A DNA stretch of 64,000 nt from Anoxybacillus mongoliensis. GTDB taxonomy: Bacteria; Bacillota; Bacilli; Bacillales; Anoxybacillaceae. A model generated the notes under the pieces. That model was not told the DNA's origin. It saw only the letters and a program-made list of their open reading frames with translations, and made no database searches. The stretch is taken from assembly GCF_014201515.1 (NCBI RefSeq), contig NZ_JACHEQ010000008.1:1-64000 (forward strand), read 5' to 3'. Each line of letters starts with the position of its first letter. The stretch's first letter is position 1. Positions 35,143 to 42,973 of the stretch are shown here, in pieces. Both the position numbers and the translations under genes were made by a program.

Positions 35143-35653
35143 AGACCAAGCGGAAAATTTGCGTGAAAAAATGGAGAATATTAGTAAGCAACAAGAAGAC
35201 GATGAACTTCAGTTGCCACCCCGTAGCGAAGTGCATAAAAAGAAAAAAACGAAATGGAAAATCAAACATCCGCTCATTCGCATTCTTGCGCTCTTTTTTG
35301 CTTTATTACCTATTTCCATTTATAGCATATACCACTTGGTTGAAAAACGACCGATCCAAGTCGTGACGATTGATAATGAAAGCTATGAGACTGTTGATGT
35401 CGATCAACAAAAAGAACATAAGCCACAACAGCCGCTTGAAAACGAAGCAAAAGAAGTGGAACAGGAGTCGAATGAGACAGAGTCATCCTTTACGTATCAT
35501 ACGGTACAAGAAAATGAAACATTATATAGTATTGCGATGAAATATTATGGAAATGAAAAAGGAATGGATCTCATTAAAGAATGGAATCATTTAACGAGCA
35601 TGAAGCTACAAAAAGGCCAAGTATTAAAAATCCCGAATATGAATGGAAAATAA
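35135..35653 (+). CDS. ypbE: LysM-domain membrane protein YpbE
   Basis: 172 residues: a charged cytoplasmic N-terminus (1-48, rich in Lys/Glu), one membrane segment (about 50-70), and an acidic, low-complexity linker (85-118). A single C-terminal LysM domain (about 120-168, Y-H-T-V-Q-E-N-E-T-L-Y-S-I-A) binds peptidoglycan. It would anchor to the cell wall on the outside. GAGGTG precedes the ATG. Part of the ypbB-recQ-ypbD-ypbE run. Confidence 0.88.
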   Translation: MRKDQAENLREKMENISKQQEDDELQLPPRSEVHKKKKTKWKIKHPLIRILALFFALLPISIYSIYHLVEKRPIQVVTIDNESYETVDVDQQKEHKPQQPLENEAKEVEQESNETESSFTYHTVQENETLYSIAMKYYGNEKGMDLIKEWNHLTSMKLQKGQVLKIPNMNGK

Positions 35654-35713
35654 GGTATACTGCCTCACCGATGGACATACAATCGTAGTAAAACATGATC
35701 GGTAGGGGTGGTT

Positions 35714-36154
35714 ATGATTTTTCCGATTGAATTAGACGAAGTAACAGAAGTGATTTTAAAGCGAGTCATGATGCATAAAAAAGAATGGAATGACATGAAA
35801 AAAAGAATGCAACTATCATTCATTTTGTTTTTGCTTTCACTTGCTTTATTTGGATTATATATGTATCAGACGATCGTTATTCCGCATCGTCCATCCATAG
35901 AACGAATGATGATGGCACTCATTGATGATGAACATACCTTTTGGTTCGCTGTATTCGTTGGATCGCTCGCCTGGCTCGTCTTTTTTTATAAAAAGAAAAG
36001 CGAAAAAGCGGAGCAAGACTTCCATGCACTCCGCTGTGAATTCATTCAGAAAAGTAACGAATTGCTTCAAGAGCGGGCGTGGGAGAAAAGGCACGTTCTT
36101 TATGAATGGATGAAAAAAACGTACGATATTTCGCTTTACCATGAAAATAAGTGA
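35714..36154 (+). CDS. ypbF: YpbF-like membrane protein
   Basis: 146 residues from ATG 35714 (AGGGGTGG upstream). Two hydrophobic helices (about 37-57 and 76-96) and a charged helical C-terminal half. It occupies the place of B. subtilis ypbF between ypbE and ypbG, which is the reason for the name; function unknown. A 54-base gap separates it from ypbE. Confidence 0.65.
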   Translation: MIFPIELDEVTEVILKRVMMHKKEWNDMKKRMQLSFILFLLSLALFGLYMYQTIVIPHRPSIERMMMALIDDEHTFWFAVFVGSLAWLVFFYKKKSEKAEQDFHALRCEFIQKSNELLQERAWEKRHVLYEWMKKTYDISLYHENK

Positions 36155-36199
36155 CCACAAACTCTCTCGCTTCATATGTTGAAAAAGGGAGGGAGCAAC

Positions 36200-36574
36200 A
36201 TGTGGTTTCTTTTTATTGTTGGATTGTTATGTGGATATTTTATGATCGCTTGGACGCCAACGGTAGAGCCGTTCGTATTGGAAGTGTTTTTGACGGATAT
36301 CATTTTCGATCCACTGAAAACATTTTTTGCGCTTGTTAGTTTTTTTATTGGTTTTATTTCCAATGCTATCTTAATTCGCTCAGCGACTTGGCATACGTTA
36401 CAAGCGTGGCGAAAGGAAACAACGAACCGAAAAGAGCAATTTCTTTCGTATAGCGTATTGCTCACATTTTTTATATTGTCGATGATTGATGTCAAAAAAA
36501 CGATAATTTTTTTTCTCTTTTCTTTTGCATATGGTATGATGTCAATGAACGTATACAAAGAGAGGGAAAGTTAA
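36200..36574 (+). CDS. Hypothetical membrane protein, 124 residues
   Basis: ATG 36200 is preceded by AGGGAGGG. There are four hydrophobic segments (about 2-20, 35-58, 80-95 and 97-113). Not recognised. In B. subtilis ypbF is followed directly by ypbG, so this gene is an addition to, or variant of, that locus. It ends one base before ypbG and is surely co-transcribed with it. Confidence 0.65.
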   Translation: MWFLFIVGLLCGYFMIAWTPTVEPFVLEVFLTDIIFDPLKTFFALVSFFIGFISNAILIRSATWHTLQAWRKETTNRKEQFLSYSVLLTFFILSMIDVKKTIIFFLFSFAYGMMSMNVYKERES

Positions 36575-36575
36575 T

Positions 36576-37337
36576 ATGGTGTATATTATCGTAGCTTTTG
36601 TTGCATTTATGATATACATGTGGATCGAAGCGCATCGTCATCGAGTAGTTTTTCATTCATTATCATTTCCAACGTTTCCAGAAAGCTTTTCTCGCTTTCG
36701 TCTTTTTTTTATTTCAGATATTCATCGTCGACGTATATCTGAAACGTTTATTGATTCATTAAAAGGAAAAGTCGATCTTGTCATCATCGGCGGCGATTTA
36801 ACTGAAAAAGGGGTCCCATTTTCACGTGTCAAACGAAATATTGAATTGTTAAAACAGCTCGGTCCTGTTTATTTTGTTTGGGGAAATAATGACTATGAAG
36901 TAGATTACCATGAGTTAGACGCACTACTACTTGAAAGCGGTGTGAAAATATTAGATAATACAGCGGTTACATTTGAAAGTGAGCGAGGTGATTGCATCGC
37001 TTTGCTCGGTGTTGATGATATGAATAAAAGGCGAGATCGGCTCGATCTTGCGTTAAGCGATGCAGAGCATACAACGTTTCGCATTCTCGTTAGTCATGAT
37101 CCACGCATTATTGAAAAGATCATGCCACAACATCAAATTGCTCTCGTCTTAAGTGGACATACGCATGGTGGACAAATTCGTCTCGGACCGTTTGGCTTAT
37201 ATGAGAAAGGATGTTTGCAAAATATAAATGGAACGATGTTGCTTGTTAGCAACGGATATGGGACGACGACGCTCCCACTTCGTTTAGGTGCACGCGCAGA
37301 GACGCATCTCATTGAATTAAAACATGAAAAAAGTTAA
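36576..37337 (+). CDS. ypbG: Metallophosphoesterase YpbG
   Basis: 253 residues of the calcineurin-like phosphoesterase fold behind one N-terminal membrane helix (1-17). Metal-site motifs: I-S-D-I-H near residue 49, G-G-D-L near 74, G-N-N-D near 107, V-S-H-D-P near 174 and G-H-T-H-G-G near 197. Related to membrane YkuE/YpbG phosphoesterases, so a lipid or cell-wall phosphate substrate is plausible. No terminator is evident before the next promoter. Confidence 0.88.
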   Translation: MVYIIVAFVAFMIYMWIEAHRHRVVFHSLSFPTFPESFSRFRLFFISDIHRRRISETFIDSLKGKVDLVIIGGDLTEKGVPFSRVKRNIELLKQLGPVYFVWGNNDYEVDYHELDALLLESGVKILDNTAVTFESERGDCIALLGVDDMNKRRDRLDLALSDAEHTTFRILVSHDPRIIEKIMPQHQIALVLSGHTHGGQIRLGPFGLYEKGCLQNINGTMLLVSNGYGTTTLPLRLGARAETHLIELKHEKS

Positions 37338-37354
37338 GCAAAACCTATACAAAT

Positions 37355-37384
37355 TTTACACACTTCCTTCACATCCGCTATAAT
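37355..37384 (+). promoter_or_regulatory. Sigma-A promoter of the B12-binding MerR regulator
   Basis: TTTACA (37355-37360), 18-bp spacer, TATAAT (37379-37384). Confidence 0.65.
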
Positions 37385-37419
37385 GTTGACAGAATGACGC
37401 GAGATATGGAGGATTTTGT

Positions 37420-38340
37420 ATGTCAACACAAGAAGGAAAATATAATGTGAAGGCGGTCTCAAACATGCTAGGGATTCAACCCGGGACGTTGCGAGCGTGG
37501 GAGCGCCGTTATCAAATTATTGCCCCACCGCGCAATGAAGCGGGACATCGCCTATATACAGAGGAACAAGTACAAATATTAAAATGGCTCATTGATAAGG
37601 TGAATCAAGGGTTTACAATTAGTCAAGCTATTTCGCTGTTAGAACAGCAACCGTCAGAAGTGCATACACAAGCAGAAGATCATGTCACTACACTACGCGA
37701 ACGGTTATTGCAAGCCCTTTTATCATTTGAAGAGTGGACAGCACATGAATTGCTAAATGAGGCGTTCAGTTTATATACGGTTGAGAAGGTTGCGCTTGAC
37801 ATATTAAGTCCGCTTCTTGTAAAGATCGGGGACTTATGGGAAAATGAAAAAATTACGAGCGCGCATGAACATTTCGCTTCCGCCTTTTTACGCTCACGAC
37901 TCGGTATGGCATTCTCTATGATTCCAGTGAATCGCTTGCTTCCAAAAACGATTTCCGTTTGTGGACCAAATGAATGGCATGAACTTGGATTACTTATTTT
38001 TACTTTATATTTGCGCAGAAGAGGTTATGAAACCATTTATTTAGGGGCAAGCATTCAACAACAAGATTTACCGATTGTTATTCATGAAGTGAAACCCTCA
38101 TACCTCTTTTTATCTTGCACGTTACAACAAAATGTACGAGCGACACTACAACTTGTCGATCAATTGAAACAAACATATCCACATATTCGTATTGGAATTG
38201 GGGGACGGGCGTTTGATGAGATGGACGAACCAATGAAAAATAAGTATCGCGATCATCTTCTCGGACAGTCAAAAGAGCAATGGGATGAATGGTTAAAATC
38301 GAATGAAAAATACTTGTCTAAAAGGGAGAAAACGATGTAA
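37420..38340 (+). CDS. MerR-family regulator with B12-binding domain (CarH/LitR-like photoreceptor)
   Basis: 306 residues. The N-terminal MerR winged helix (about 8-75: Y-N-V-K-A-V-S-N-M-L-G-I, then T-L-R-A-W-E-R-R-Y) is followed by the helical B12-cap domain and the C-terminal cobalamin-binding Rossmann domain (about 175-285). Light-sensor hallmarks of CarH are present: W140-x9-E150-H151, which caps adenosylcobalamin, and E185-x-H187-x-x-G190, whose His ligates cobalt. By analogy it would repress genes in the dark as a tetramer and release DNA in light. Its targets are unknown; no carotenoid genes are in the window. Confidence 0.85.
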   Translation: MSTQEGKYNVKAVSNMLGIQPGTLRAWERRYQIIAPPRNEAGHRLYTEEQVQILKWLIDKVNQGFTISQAISLLEQQPSEVHTQAEDHVTTLRERLLQALLSFEEWTAHELLNEAFSLYTVEKVALDILSPLLVKIGDLWENEKITSAHEHFASAFLRSRLGMAFSMIPVNRLLPKTISVCGPNEWHELGLLIFTLYLRRRGYETIYLGASIQQQDLPIVIHEVKPSYLFLSCTLQQNVRATLQLVDQLKQTYPHIRIGIGGRAFDEMDEPMKNKYRDHLLGQSKEQWDEWLKSNEKYLSKREKTM

Positions 38341-38351
38341 ACTCATTAGTA

Positions 38352-38383
38352 ATATGACGAACATTTTTACACGTTCGTCATAT
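38352..38383. repeat. 11-bp inverted repeat between the CarH-like gene and mecB
   Basis: 38352-38362 (ATATGACGAAC) pairs with 38373-38383 (GTTCGTCATAT) around a 10-base loop. No T run follows, so it is either a weak terminator or a protein-binding site. Confidence 0.6.
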
Positions 38384-38421
38384 GCTAACAGTAAAGTCTG
38401 TGTAGGTAAGGAGGGATGTTT

Positions 38422-39009
38422 ATGCGGCTTGAACGCTTAAACTACAATAAAATTAAAATATTCCTCACATTTGATGATCTAGTCGAGCGCGGTTTGACGA
38501 AAGAAGATTTATGGAAAGACACGTTTAAAGTGCATGAACTATTTCGTGATATGATTGAGGAAGCAAGTGAGGAGCTCGGCTTTGAAATTAACGGGTCGGT
38601 CGCTGTTGAAGTGTACTCTTTACCGGCACAGGGCATGGTCGTGATCGTAACGAGCGAAGGTGAGATGACAGATGAGGAAGACGAGTTTAGCGATGATTAT
38701 ATTGAAATGCAAGTAACGCTAGATGAAAGCGATGATATATTTTTCGAATTTCAAACGTTTGAAGATGTCATTCAATTAGCAACGCGTCTTTATTCGCTCG
38801 GTTGTCATGGCGGCTCGCTTTACAGTTATGAAGGACGCTTTTATTTACATTTTGCTGAATCCGTTATCCCGACAGATGACTTTGTTGCTATTTTGGCTGA
38901 ATATGGAAGTCCGTCCACATTGACGATTTATCGTGTCGAAGAGTACGGCAAAAAATTGATCGCCAACGAAGCGATCGCCCAACTATATAAATACTTTGTA
39001 CAAAAATAA
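38422..39009 (+). CDS. mecB: Adapter protein MecB (MecA paralogue, YpbH)
   Basis: Delivers substrates to the ClpC ATPase. ATG 38422 sits 6 bases after AAGGAGGG; ATG 38416 would overlap the site. 195 residues with the N-terminal substrate-binding part (M-R-L-E-R-L-N-Y-N-K-I-K-I-F-L-T) and a C-terminal ClpC-binding domain after an acidic linker (near residue 80). Its place next to the ypb genes and its sequence mark it as MecB rather than MecA. Confidence 0.9.
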   Translation: MRLERLNYNKIKIFLTFDDLVERGLTKEDLWKDTFKVHELFRDMIEEASEELGFEINGSVAVEVYSLPAQGMVVIVTSEGEMTDEEDEFSDDYIEMQVTLDESDDIFFEFQTFEDVIQLATRLYSLGCHGGSLYSYEGRFYLHFAESVIPTDDFVAILAEYGSPSTLTIYRVEEYGKKLIANEAIAQLYKYFVQK

Positions 39010-39037
39010 CCTTCGCTCATGCGCGAAGGTTATTTTT
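39006..39037. terminator. Bidirectional terminator between mecB and the deacetylase gene
   Basis: 9-bp stem AACCTTCGC/GCGAAGGTT (39008-39016 with 39023-39031) with T-rich sequence on both strands. Confidence 0.85.
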
Positions 39038-39723
39038 TAAAATGGATAAGGTGGCTCACTTTCTTTGGACCATGCACGTATAAAGTATTCACGGTTTTGA
39101 AACTTATGAAACGAGTCATGATGAACAGTTGGGAACACGCGCTCGACAGATAAATGTTGCGTGCGGTGCGCAAGTAAAGCTTCGCGCACTTTTTTTGCTT
39201 CTTCATCTGTAAACGTAAAGACGATATCAATGTTTTCGATTGGATCGCCGTAGCGGTCAGGTCGCCCAACGACAGTTACATAATACAACTGTTCGACAAT
39301 ATGATCCATTGATGTTACTGCTTGATAGGTGGCGCGCTGAATCGCTTTGTGATCCTGGTGTCCAGAAATACCGTGTGGCGGAAAGGTCACGACAACGGTC
39401 GGTTTATATTGTTCAATCATAAGACGAATTGAATCAACAAGTTGTGTTTCGTATTCGAGTAGTTTTCCATCGGGATATGTACCGGTAACAACGTGATCAA
39501 CACCTAAAATAGCTGCTGCCTGTTCTAATTCTTTTTTACGCACGTGAGGGAGCTGTTCCTTTGTACAAACTGGCGGATTTCCGCATTTCCCTGCATCGCC
39601 AAGTGTCGCGCTATATACGATCGTTTCGACATCCTCACGTTTGGCTAATGAGGCAAGCAATCCTCCAACCGTAAACGTTTCATCATCAGGATGTGCAAAA
39701 CAAAATAAAATTCGTTTTTTCAT
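39037..39723 (-). CDS. bshB2: PIG-L/LmbE-type deacetylase, probably bacillithiol enzyme BshB2
   Basis: 228 residues. Zinc-site motif A-H-P-D-D-E at residues 10-15 and the later G-H-Q-D-H identify the LmbE/PIG-L family of N-acetylglucosaminyl deacetylases. In bacilli these remove acetate from GlcNAc-malate in bacillithiol synthesis. Length and the T-L-G-D-A-G-K-C-G motif fit BshB2 (YojG) better than BshB1. A bacillithiol disulfide reductase gene (ypdA) lies nearby, which supports the role. Divergent from gudB. Confidence 0.82.
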   Translation of the reverse strand: MKKRILFCFAHPDDETFTVGGLLASLAKREDVETIVYSATLGDAGKCGNPPVCTKEQLPHVRKKELEQAAAILGVDHVVTGTYPDGKLLEYETQLVDSIRLMIEQYKPTVVVTFPPHGISGHQDHKAIQRATYQAVTSMDHIVEQLYYVTVVGRPDRYGDPIENIDIVFTFTDEEAKKVREALLAHRTQHLSVERVFPTVHHDSFHKFQNREYFIRAWSKESEPPYPF

Positions 39724-39793
39724 CTTTCTCGCCCCTTTCTATTGTATGTTCATTATATCGCTTTCATATTGTGATGTGAATGATCGTTTTTTT

Positions 39794-39807
39794 TGAAAAC
39801 GATTACA
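39794..39807 (+). promoter_or_regulatory. Probable CcpA-binding (cre) site upstream of gudB
   Basis: TGAAAACGATTACA matches the catabolite-responsive element consensus (TG-N-AA-N-CG-N4-CA). It lies about 20 bases upstream of the gudB -35 and also in the leader of the divergent bshB2 gene. Confidence 0.6.
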
Positions 39808-39827
39808 AAAAATCGATAAAAACTTCT

Positions 39828-39855
39828 TTGCATATGCGCATAGAAGGTGTATACT
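39828..39855 (+). promoter_or_regulatory. Sigma-A promoter of gudB
   Basis: TTGCAT (39828-39833), 16-bp spacer, TATACT (39850-39855). Confidence 0.65.
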
Positions 39856-39906
39856 ATGACATGAAAGGCGGACAATATTTTACAAAAGGTTATGGGAGGT
39901 TTACAA

Positions 39907-41172
39907 ATGGTAGCCGAAAAGCATACCAACGAAGAAAAACATGATGTCCTACGAGCAACGCAAATCGTCATACATAGAGCACTTGAAAAGCTCGGATATC
40001 CTGAAGAGGTGTATGAGCTGTTGAAAGAGCCGTTGCGCATGTTAACGGTGAAAATTCCGGTGCGCATGGATGATGGCTCAGTAAAGGTGTTTACTGGCTA
40101 CCGTGCACAGCATAACGATGCGGTCGGTCCAACTAAAGGGGGTATTCGCTTTCACCCGAATGTGACAGAACGAGAAGTGAAAGCACTTTCTATTTGGATG
40201 AGTTTAAAATGTGGGATTGTTGATTTACCGTATGGCGGTGGAAAAGGTGGAATCGTATGCGATCCACGTACAATGTCATTCCGTGAATTAGAGCGACTAA
40301 GTCGTGGTTACGTTCGCGCCATTAGCCAAATTGTCGGCCCAACGAAAGATATTCCTGCGCCTGATGTGTTTACAAATTCACAAATTATGGCGTGGATGAT
40401 GGATGAATATAGCCGAATTGACGAATTTAACTCACCGGGATTCATTACAGGAAAACCGCTTGTACTCGGTGGTTCACACGGTCGTGAAACGGCAACAGCT
40501 AAAGGAGTTACAATTTGTATTCGTGAAGCGGCCAAAAAGCGCGGCATCGACTTAAAAGGCGCGCGTGTTGTTGTGCAAGGATTCGGTAACGCGGGAAGTT
40601 ATTTAGCGAAGTTTATGCATGATGCTGGGGCGAAAGTGATCGGCATTTCTGATGCATACGGCGGTTTGTACGATCCAAATGGTCTTGATATTGATTACTT
40701 ATTAGATCGTCGCGACAGCTTTGGTACAGTGACGAAGCTGTTTAAAAATACAATAACGAACAAAGAGTTGCTTGAATTAGAGTGCGACATTTTAGTGCCA
40801 GCTGCAATTGAAAACCAAATTACAGAAGAAAATGCGCACAACATTAAAGCGAAAATCGTTGTCGAAGCGGCAAACGGCCCAACGACATTAGAAGCGACAG
40901 AAATTTTAACGGAGCGTGGCATTTTAATCGTTCCTGACGTTCTAGCAAGCGCTGGTGGGGTAACGGTGTCTTACTTCGAATGGGTGCAAAATAATCAAGG
41001 ATATTACTGGACAGAAGAAGAAGTGGAAGAAAAACTTGAAAAAGTGATGGTAAAAGCGTTTAATAACGTATATGAAACCGCACAAACACGTCGCGTTGAT
41101 ATGCGCTTGGCTGCATATATGGTCGGTGTGCGGAAAATGGCGGAAGCGTGCCGTTTCCGCGGTTGGATTTAA
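39907..41172 (+). CDS. gudB: Glutamate dehydrogenase (GudB/RocG type)
   Basis: NAD-dependent enzyme that deaminates glutamate to 2-oxoglutarate. ATG 39907 follows GGGAGGT; 421 residues. Active-site lysines lie in K-G-G-I-R-F-H-P and the signature [10 protein letters not shown] near residue 105; the dinucleotide site is [10 protein letters not shown] near 222. The region near residue 90 shows no short tandem duplication of the kind that inactivates gudB in laboratory B. subtilis. Position before ypdA matches gudB, though a cre site upstream recalls rocG control. Confidence 0.92.
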   Translation: MVAEKHTNEEKHDVLRATQIVIHRALEKLGYPEEVYELLKEPLRMLTVKIPVRMDDGSVKVFTGYRAQHNDAVGPTKGGIRFHPNVTEREVKALSIWMSLKCGIVDLPYGGGKGGIVCDPRTMSFRELERLSRGYVRAISQIVGPTKDIPAPDVFTNSQIMAWMMDEYSRIDEFNSPGFITGKPLVLGGSHGRETATAKGVTICIREAAKKRGIDLKGARVVVQGFGNAGSYLAKFMHDAGAKVIGISDAYGGLYDPNGLDIDYLLDRRDSFGTVTKLFKNTITNKELLELECDILVPAAIENQITEENAHNIKAKIVVEAANGPTTLEATEILTERGILIVPDVLASAGGVTVSYFEWVQNNQGYYWTEEEVEEKLEKVMVKAFNNVYETAQTRRVDMRLAAYMVGVRKMAEACRFRGWI

Positions 41173-41190
41173 TGTTTGCATGAATGCACG

Positions 41191-41225
41191 AAATCTCCTA
41201 TCATTGTATGATAGGAGATTTTTTG
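41191..41225 (+). terminator. Rho-independent terminator after gudB
   Basis: A 13-bp stem (41192-41204 with 41208-41220) and T run. It lies 19 bases after the gudB stop and before the ypdA start chosen here. Confidence 0.88.
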
Positions 41226-41243
41226 AATTGGAGTGAGCGTCAA

Positions 41244-42224
41244 GTGAAAAAAGAACAAGTCATTATTGTCGGTGGAGGACCGTGTGGATTAGCAGCTGCG
41301 ATTGCATTGCAAAACGCAAACTTTTCACCGCTTGTTATAGAAAAGGGTAATATTGTAAATTCAATATACCATTACCCGACACATCAAACATTTTTCAGCT
41401 CGAGTGATCGTTTAGAAATTGGCGGGGTACCGTTTATTACCGAAAATCGAAAGCCGAAACGCAATCAAGCGCTCGCTTATTACCGGGAAGTTGTGACGCG
41501 GAAAAATATTCGTGTTCATTCGTTTGAAAAAGTAGAGCGCGTGACGAAAAAAGCGGATGGAACGTTCATTGTGGAGACAAGTAAAGATATGTACGAAGCA
41601 ACGTACGTCATTATTGCAACGGGGTATTATGACAATCCAAACTATATGAATGTACCTGGCGAACATTTGCCAAAAGTGACTCATTACTTTAAAGAAGCCC
41701 ATCCGTACTACAATACAGACTGTGTCGTCATTGGCGGAAAAAACTCAAGTGTTGATGCAGCGCTAGAACTAGTAAAAGCGGGGGCGCGCGTCACCGTTTT
41801 ATACCGCGGTTCACAATATTCTTCAAGCATTAAACCTTGGATTTTACCTGAGTTTGACTCGCTTGTGCGTCAAGGTGTCATTACGATGGAATTCAATGCC
41901 CATGTGAAAGAAATTACAGAAGATGCCGTCATTTATATAGTAAATGGTGAAGAAAAGAAAATAAAAAACGATTTTGTTTTTGCGATGACGGGATATCATC
42001 CTGATCACGATTTCTTAAAGAAAATGGGCGTTCATATTGATGCAGAAACAGGGCGACCAATGTACAACCCGGAAACGATGGAAACAAATGTAGAAGGTAT
42101 TTTTATTGCCGGGGTTATTGCTGCTGGAAATAATGCCAATGAAATTTTTATCGAAAACGGTCGTTTCCATGGTGACTTCATTGCCACATGTATTGCCAAA
42201 AGAGAGAAAAAAGTGTCCGAGTAA
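41244..42224 (+). CDS. ypdA: Bacillithiol disulfide reductase YpdA
   Basis: FAD/NADPH enzyme that reduces oxidised bacillithiol (BSSB). GTG 41244 after GGAGTGAG gives 326 residues, the family length; the longer frame runs back through the gudB terminator. FAD site I-I-V-G-G-G-P-C-G-L-A-A-A (residues 7-19) with the reactive Cys of G-G-G-P-C-G, NADPH site V-I-G-G-K-N-S-S-V-D-A-A and a C-terminal F-I-A-G-V segment. Following gudB is the conserved position. Confidence 0.9.
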   Translation: MKKEQVIIVGGGPCGLAAAIALQNANFSPLVIEKGNIVNSIYHYPTHQTFFSSSDRLEIGGVPFITENRKPKRNQALAYYREVVTRKNIRVHSFEKVERVTKKADGTFIVETSKDMYEATYVIIATGYYDNPNYMNVPGEHLPKVTHYFKEAHPYYNTDCVVIGGKNSSVDAALELVKAGARVTVLYRGSQYSSSIKPWILPEFDSLVRQGVITMEFNAHVKEITEDAVIYIVNGEEKKIKNDFVFAMTGYHPDHDFLKKMGVHIDAETGRPMYNPETMETNVEGIFIAGVIAAGNNANEIFIENGRFHGDFIATCIAKREKKVSE

Positions 42225-42241
42225 CGCTCGGGCATTTTTTT
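42214..42241 (+). terminator. Rho-independent terminator after ypdA
   Basis: Stem TGTCCGAG/CTCGGGCA (42214-42221 with 42227-42234, one G-U), T7 tail, overlapping the ypdA stop. Confidence 0.85.
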
Positions 42242-42252
42242 GTTGTTTTATA

Positions 42253-42283
42253 TTGTTAACTATAATAAAATAAAAGTTAACAA
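42253..42283 (+). promoter_or_regulatory. BirA operator over the bioDA promoter
   Basis: TTGTTAAC (42253-42260) and GTTAACAA (42276-42283) form an inverted repeat with a 15-bp spacer, the Firmicute BirA site. A -10-like TATAAT (42261-42266) lies inside the spacer. Biotin-loaded BirA would block transcription. Confidence 0.85.
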
Positions 42284-42304
42284 ATGGAGAGGGAGAGGAA
42301 GATC

Positions 42305-42973
42305 ATGAAAGGTTTTTTTATTACAGGAACAGATACAGATGTCGGAAAAACATTTGTTACCGCTTGCATGTTGCGTACTCTTACCGATAAACGTATACGT
42401 GCAACGGCTTATAAGCCTGTGCAAAGCGGAGCGCAATGGCGAGATGGAAAATGGGTTGCGCCTGATGTGGACATGTATCGAAAAGTGATCAATGTGGCTG
42501 ATGAAGATGGATGTACATATTTACTAAAAACTCCTTGCTCGCCACATCTCGCTGCAAAAATTGATGGGGTCACAATAGAACCAGATCGTATTTTGTTACA
42601 TATGAGAAGGCTACAACAAACGCATGATTTCGTACTTGTCGAAGGTGCAGGAGGAATTGCCGTTCCGCTCGTTGACGAATCGTTTCTTGTTGCTCATTTA
42701 GCTCAGTTGTTATCTCTTCCGCTCATTATTGTTGCTCGAGCGAGTGTCGGAACGATTAACCATACGGTGTTAACCGTACAATATGCAAAATCATTTGGTT
42801 TACAAATAGCTGGCATTATCATGAACGGCTTTTCTACACCAAAAAATGAAATTGAACAAGAGAACATACGAATGATTGAAGCGATGACAAATATTCCAGT
42901 GATTGGTGAAATTCCGCATATGACGAACTTTTTACGATGTGAAATTGTATGGAGAAAGGAATGGTGGCAATGA
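42305..42973 (+). CDS. bioD: Dethiobiotin synthetase BioD
   Basis: Closes the ureido ring of dethiobiotin from 7,8-diaminopelargonate, CO2 and ATP. ATG 42305 follows AGGGAGAGGAAG; 222 residues. P-loop [11 protein letters not shown] (7-17), the substrate lysine region Y-K-P-V-Q-S-G near 38 and [10 protein letters not shown] near 112. First gene of a two-gene biotin unit, bioD-bioA, overlapping bioA by 4 bases. No bioB, bioF or bioW follows here, so other biotin genes must be elsewhere. Confidence 0.92.
   Translation: MKGFFITGTDTDVGKTFVTACMLRTLTDKRIRATAYKPVQSGAQWRDGKWVAPDVDMYRKVINVADEDGCTYLLKTPCSPHLAAKIDGVTIEPDRILLHMRRLQQTHDFVLVEGAGGIAVPLVDESFLVAHLAQLLSLPLIIVARASVGTINHTVLTVQYAKSFGLQIAGIIMNGFSTPKNEIEQENIRMIEAMTNIPVIGEIPHMTNFLRCEIVWRKEWWQ

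Noticed and set aside
39907-41172. Cryptic gudB with the short tandem duplication known from laboratory B. subtilis
   Set aside because: No repeated residues are seen near position 90, and the active-site region is intact.
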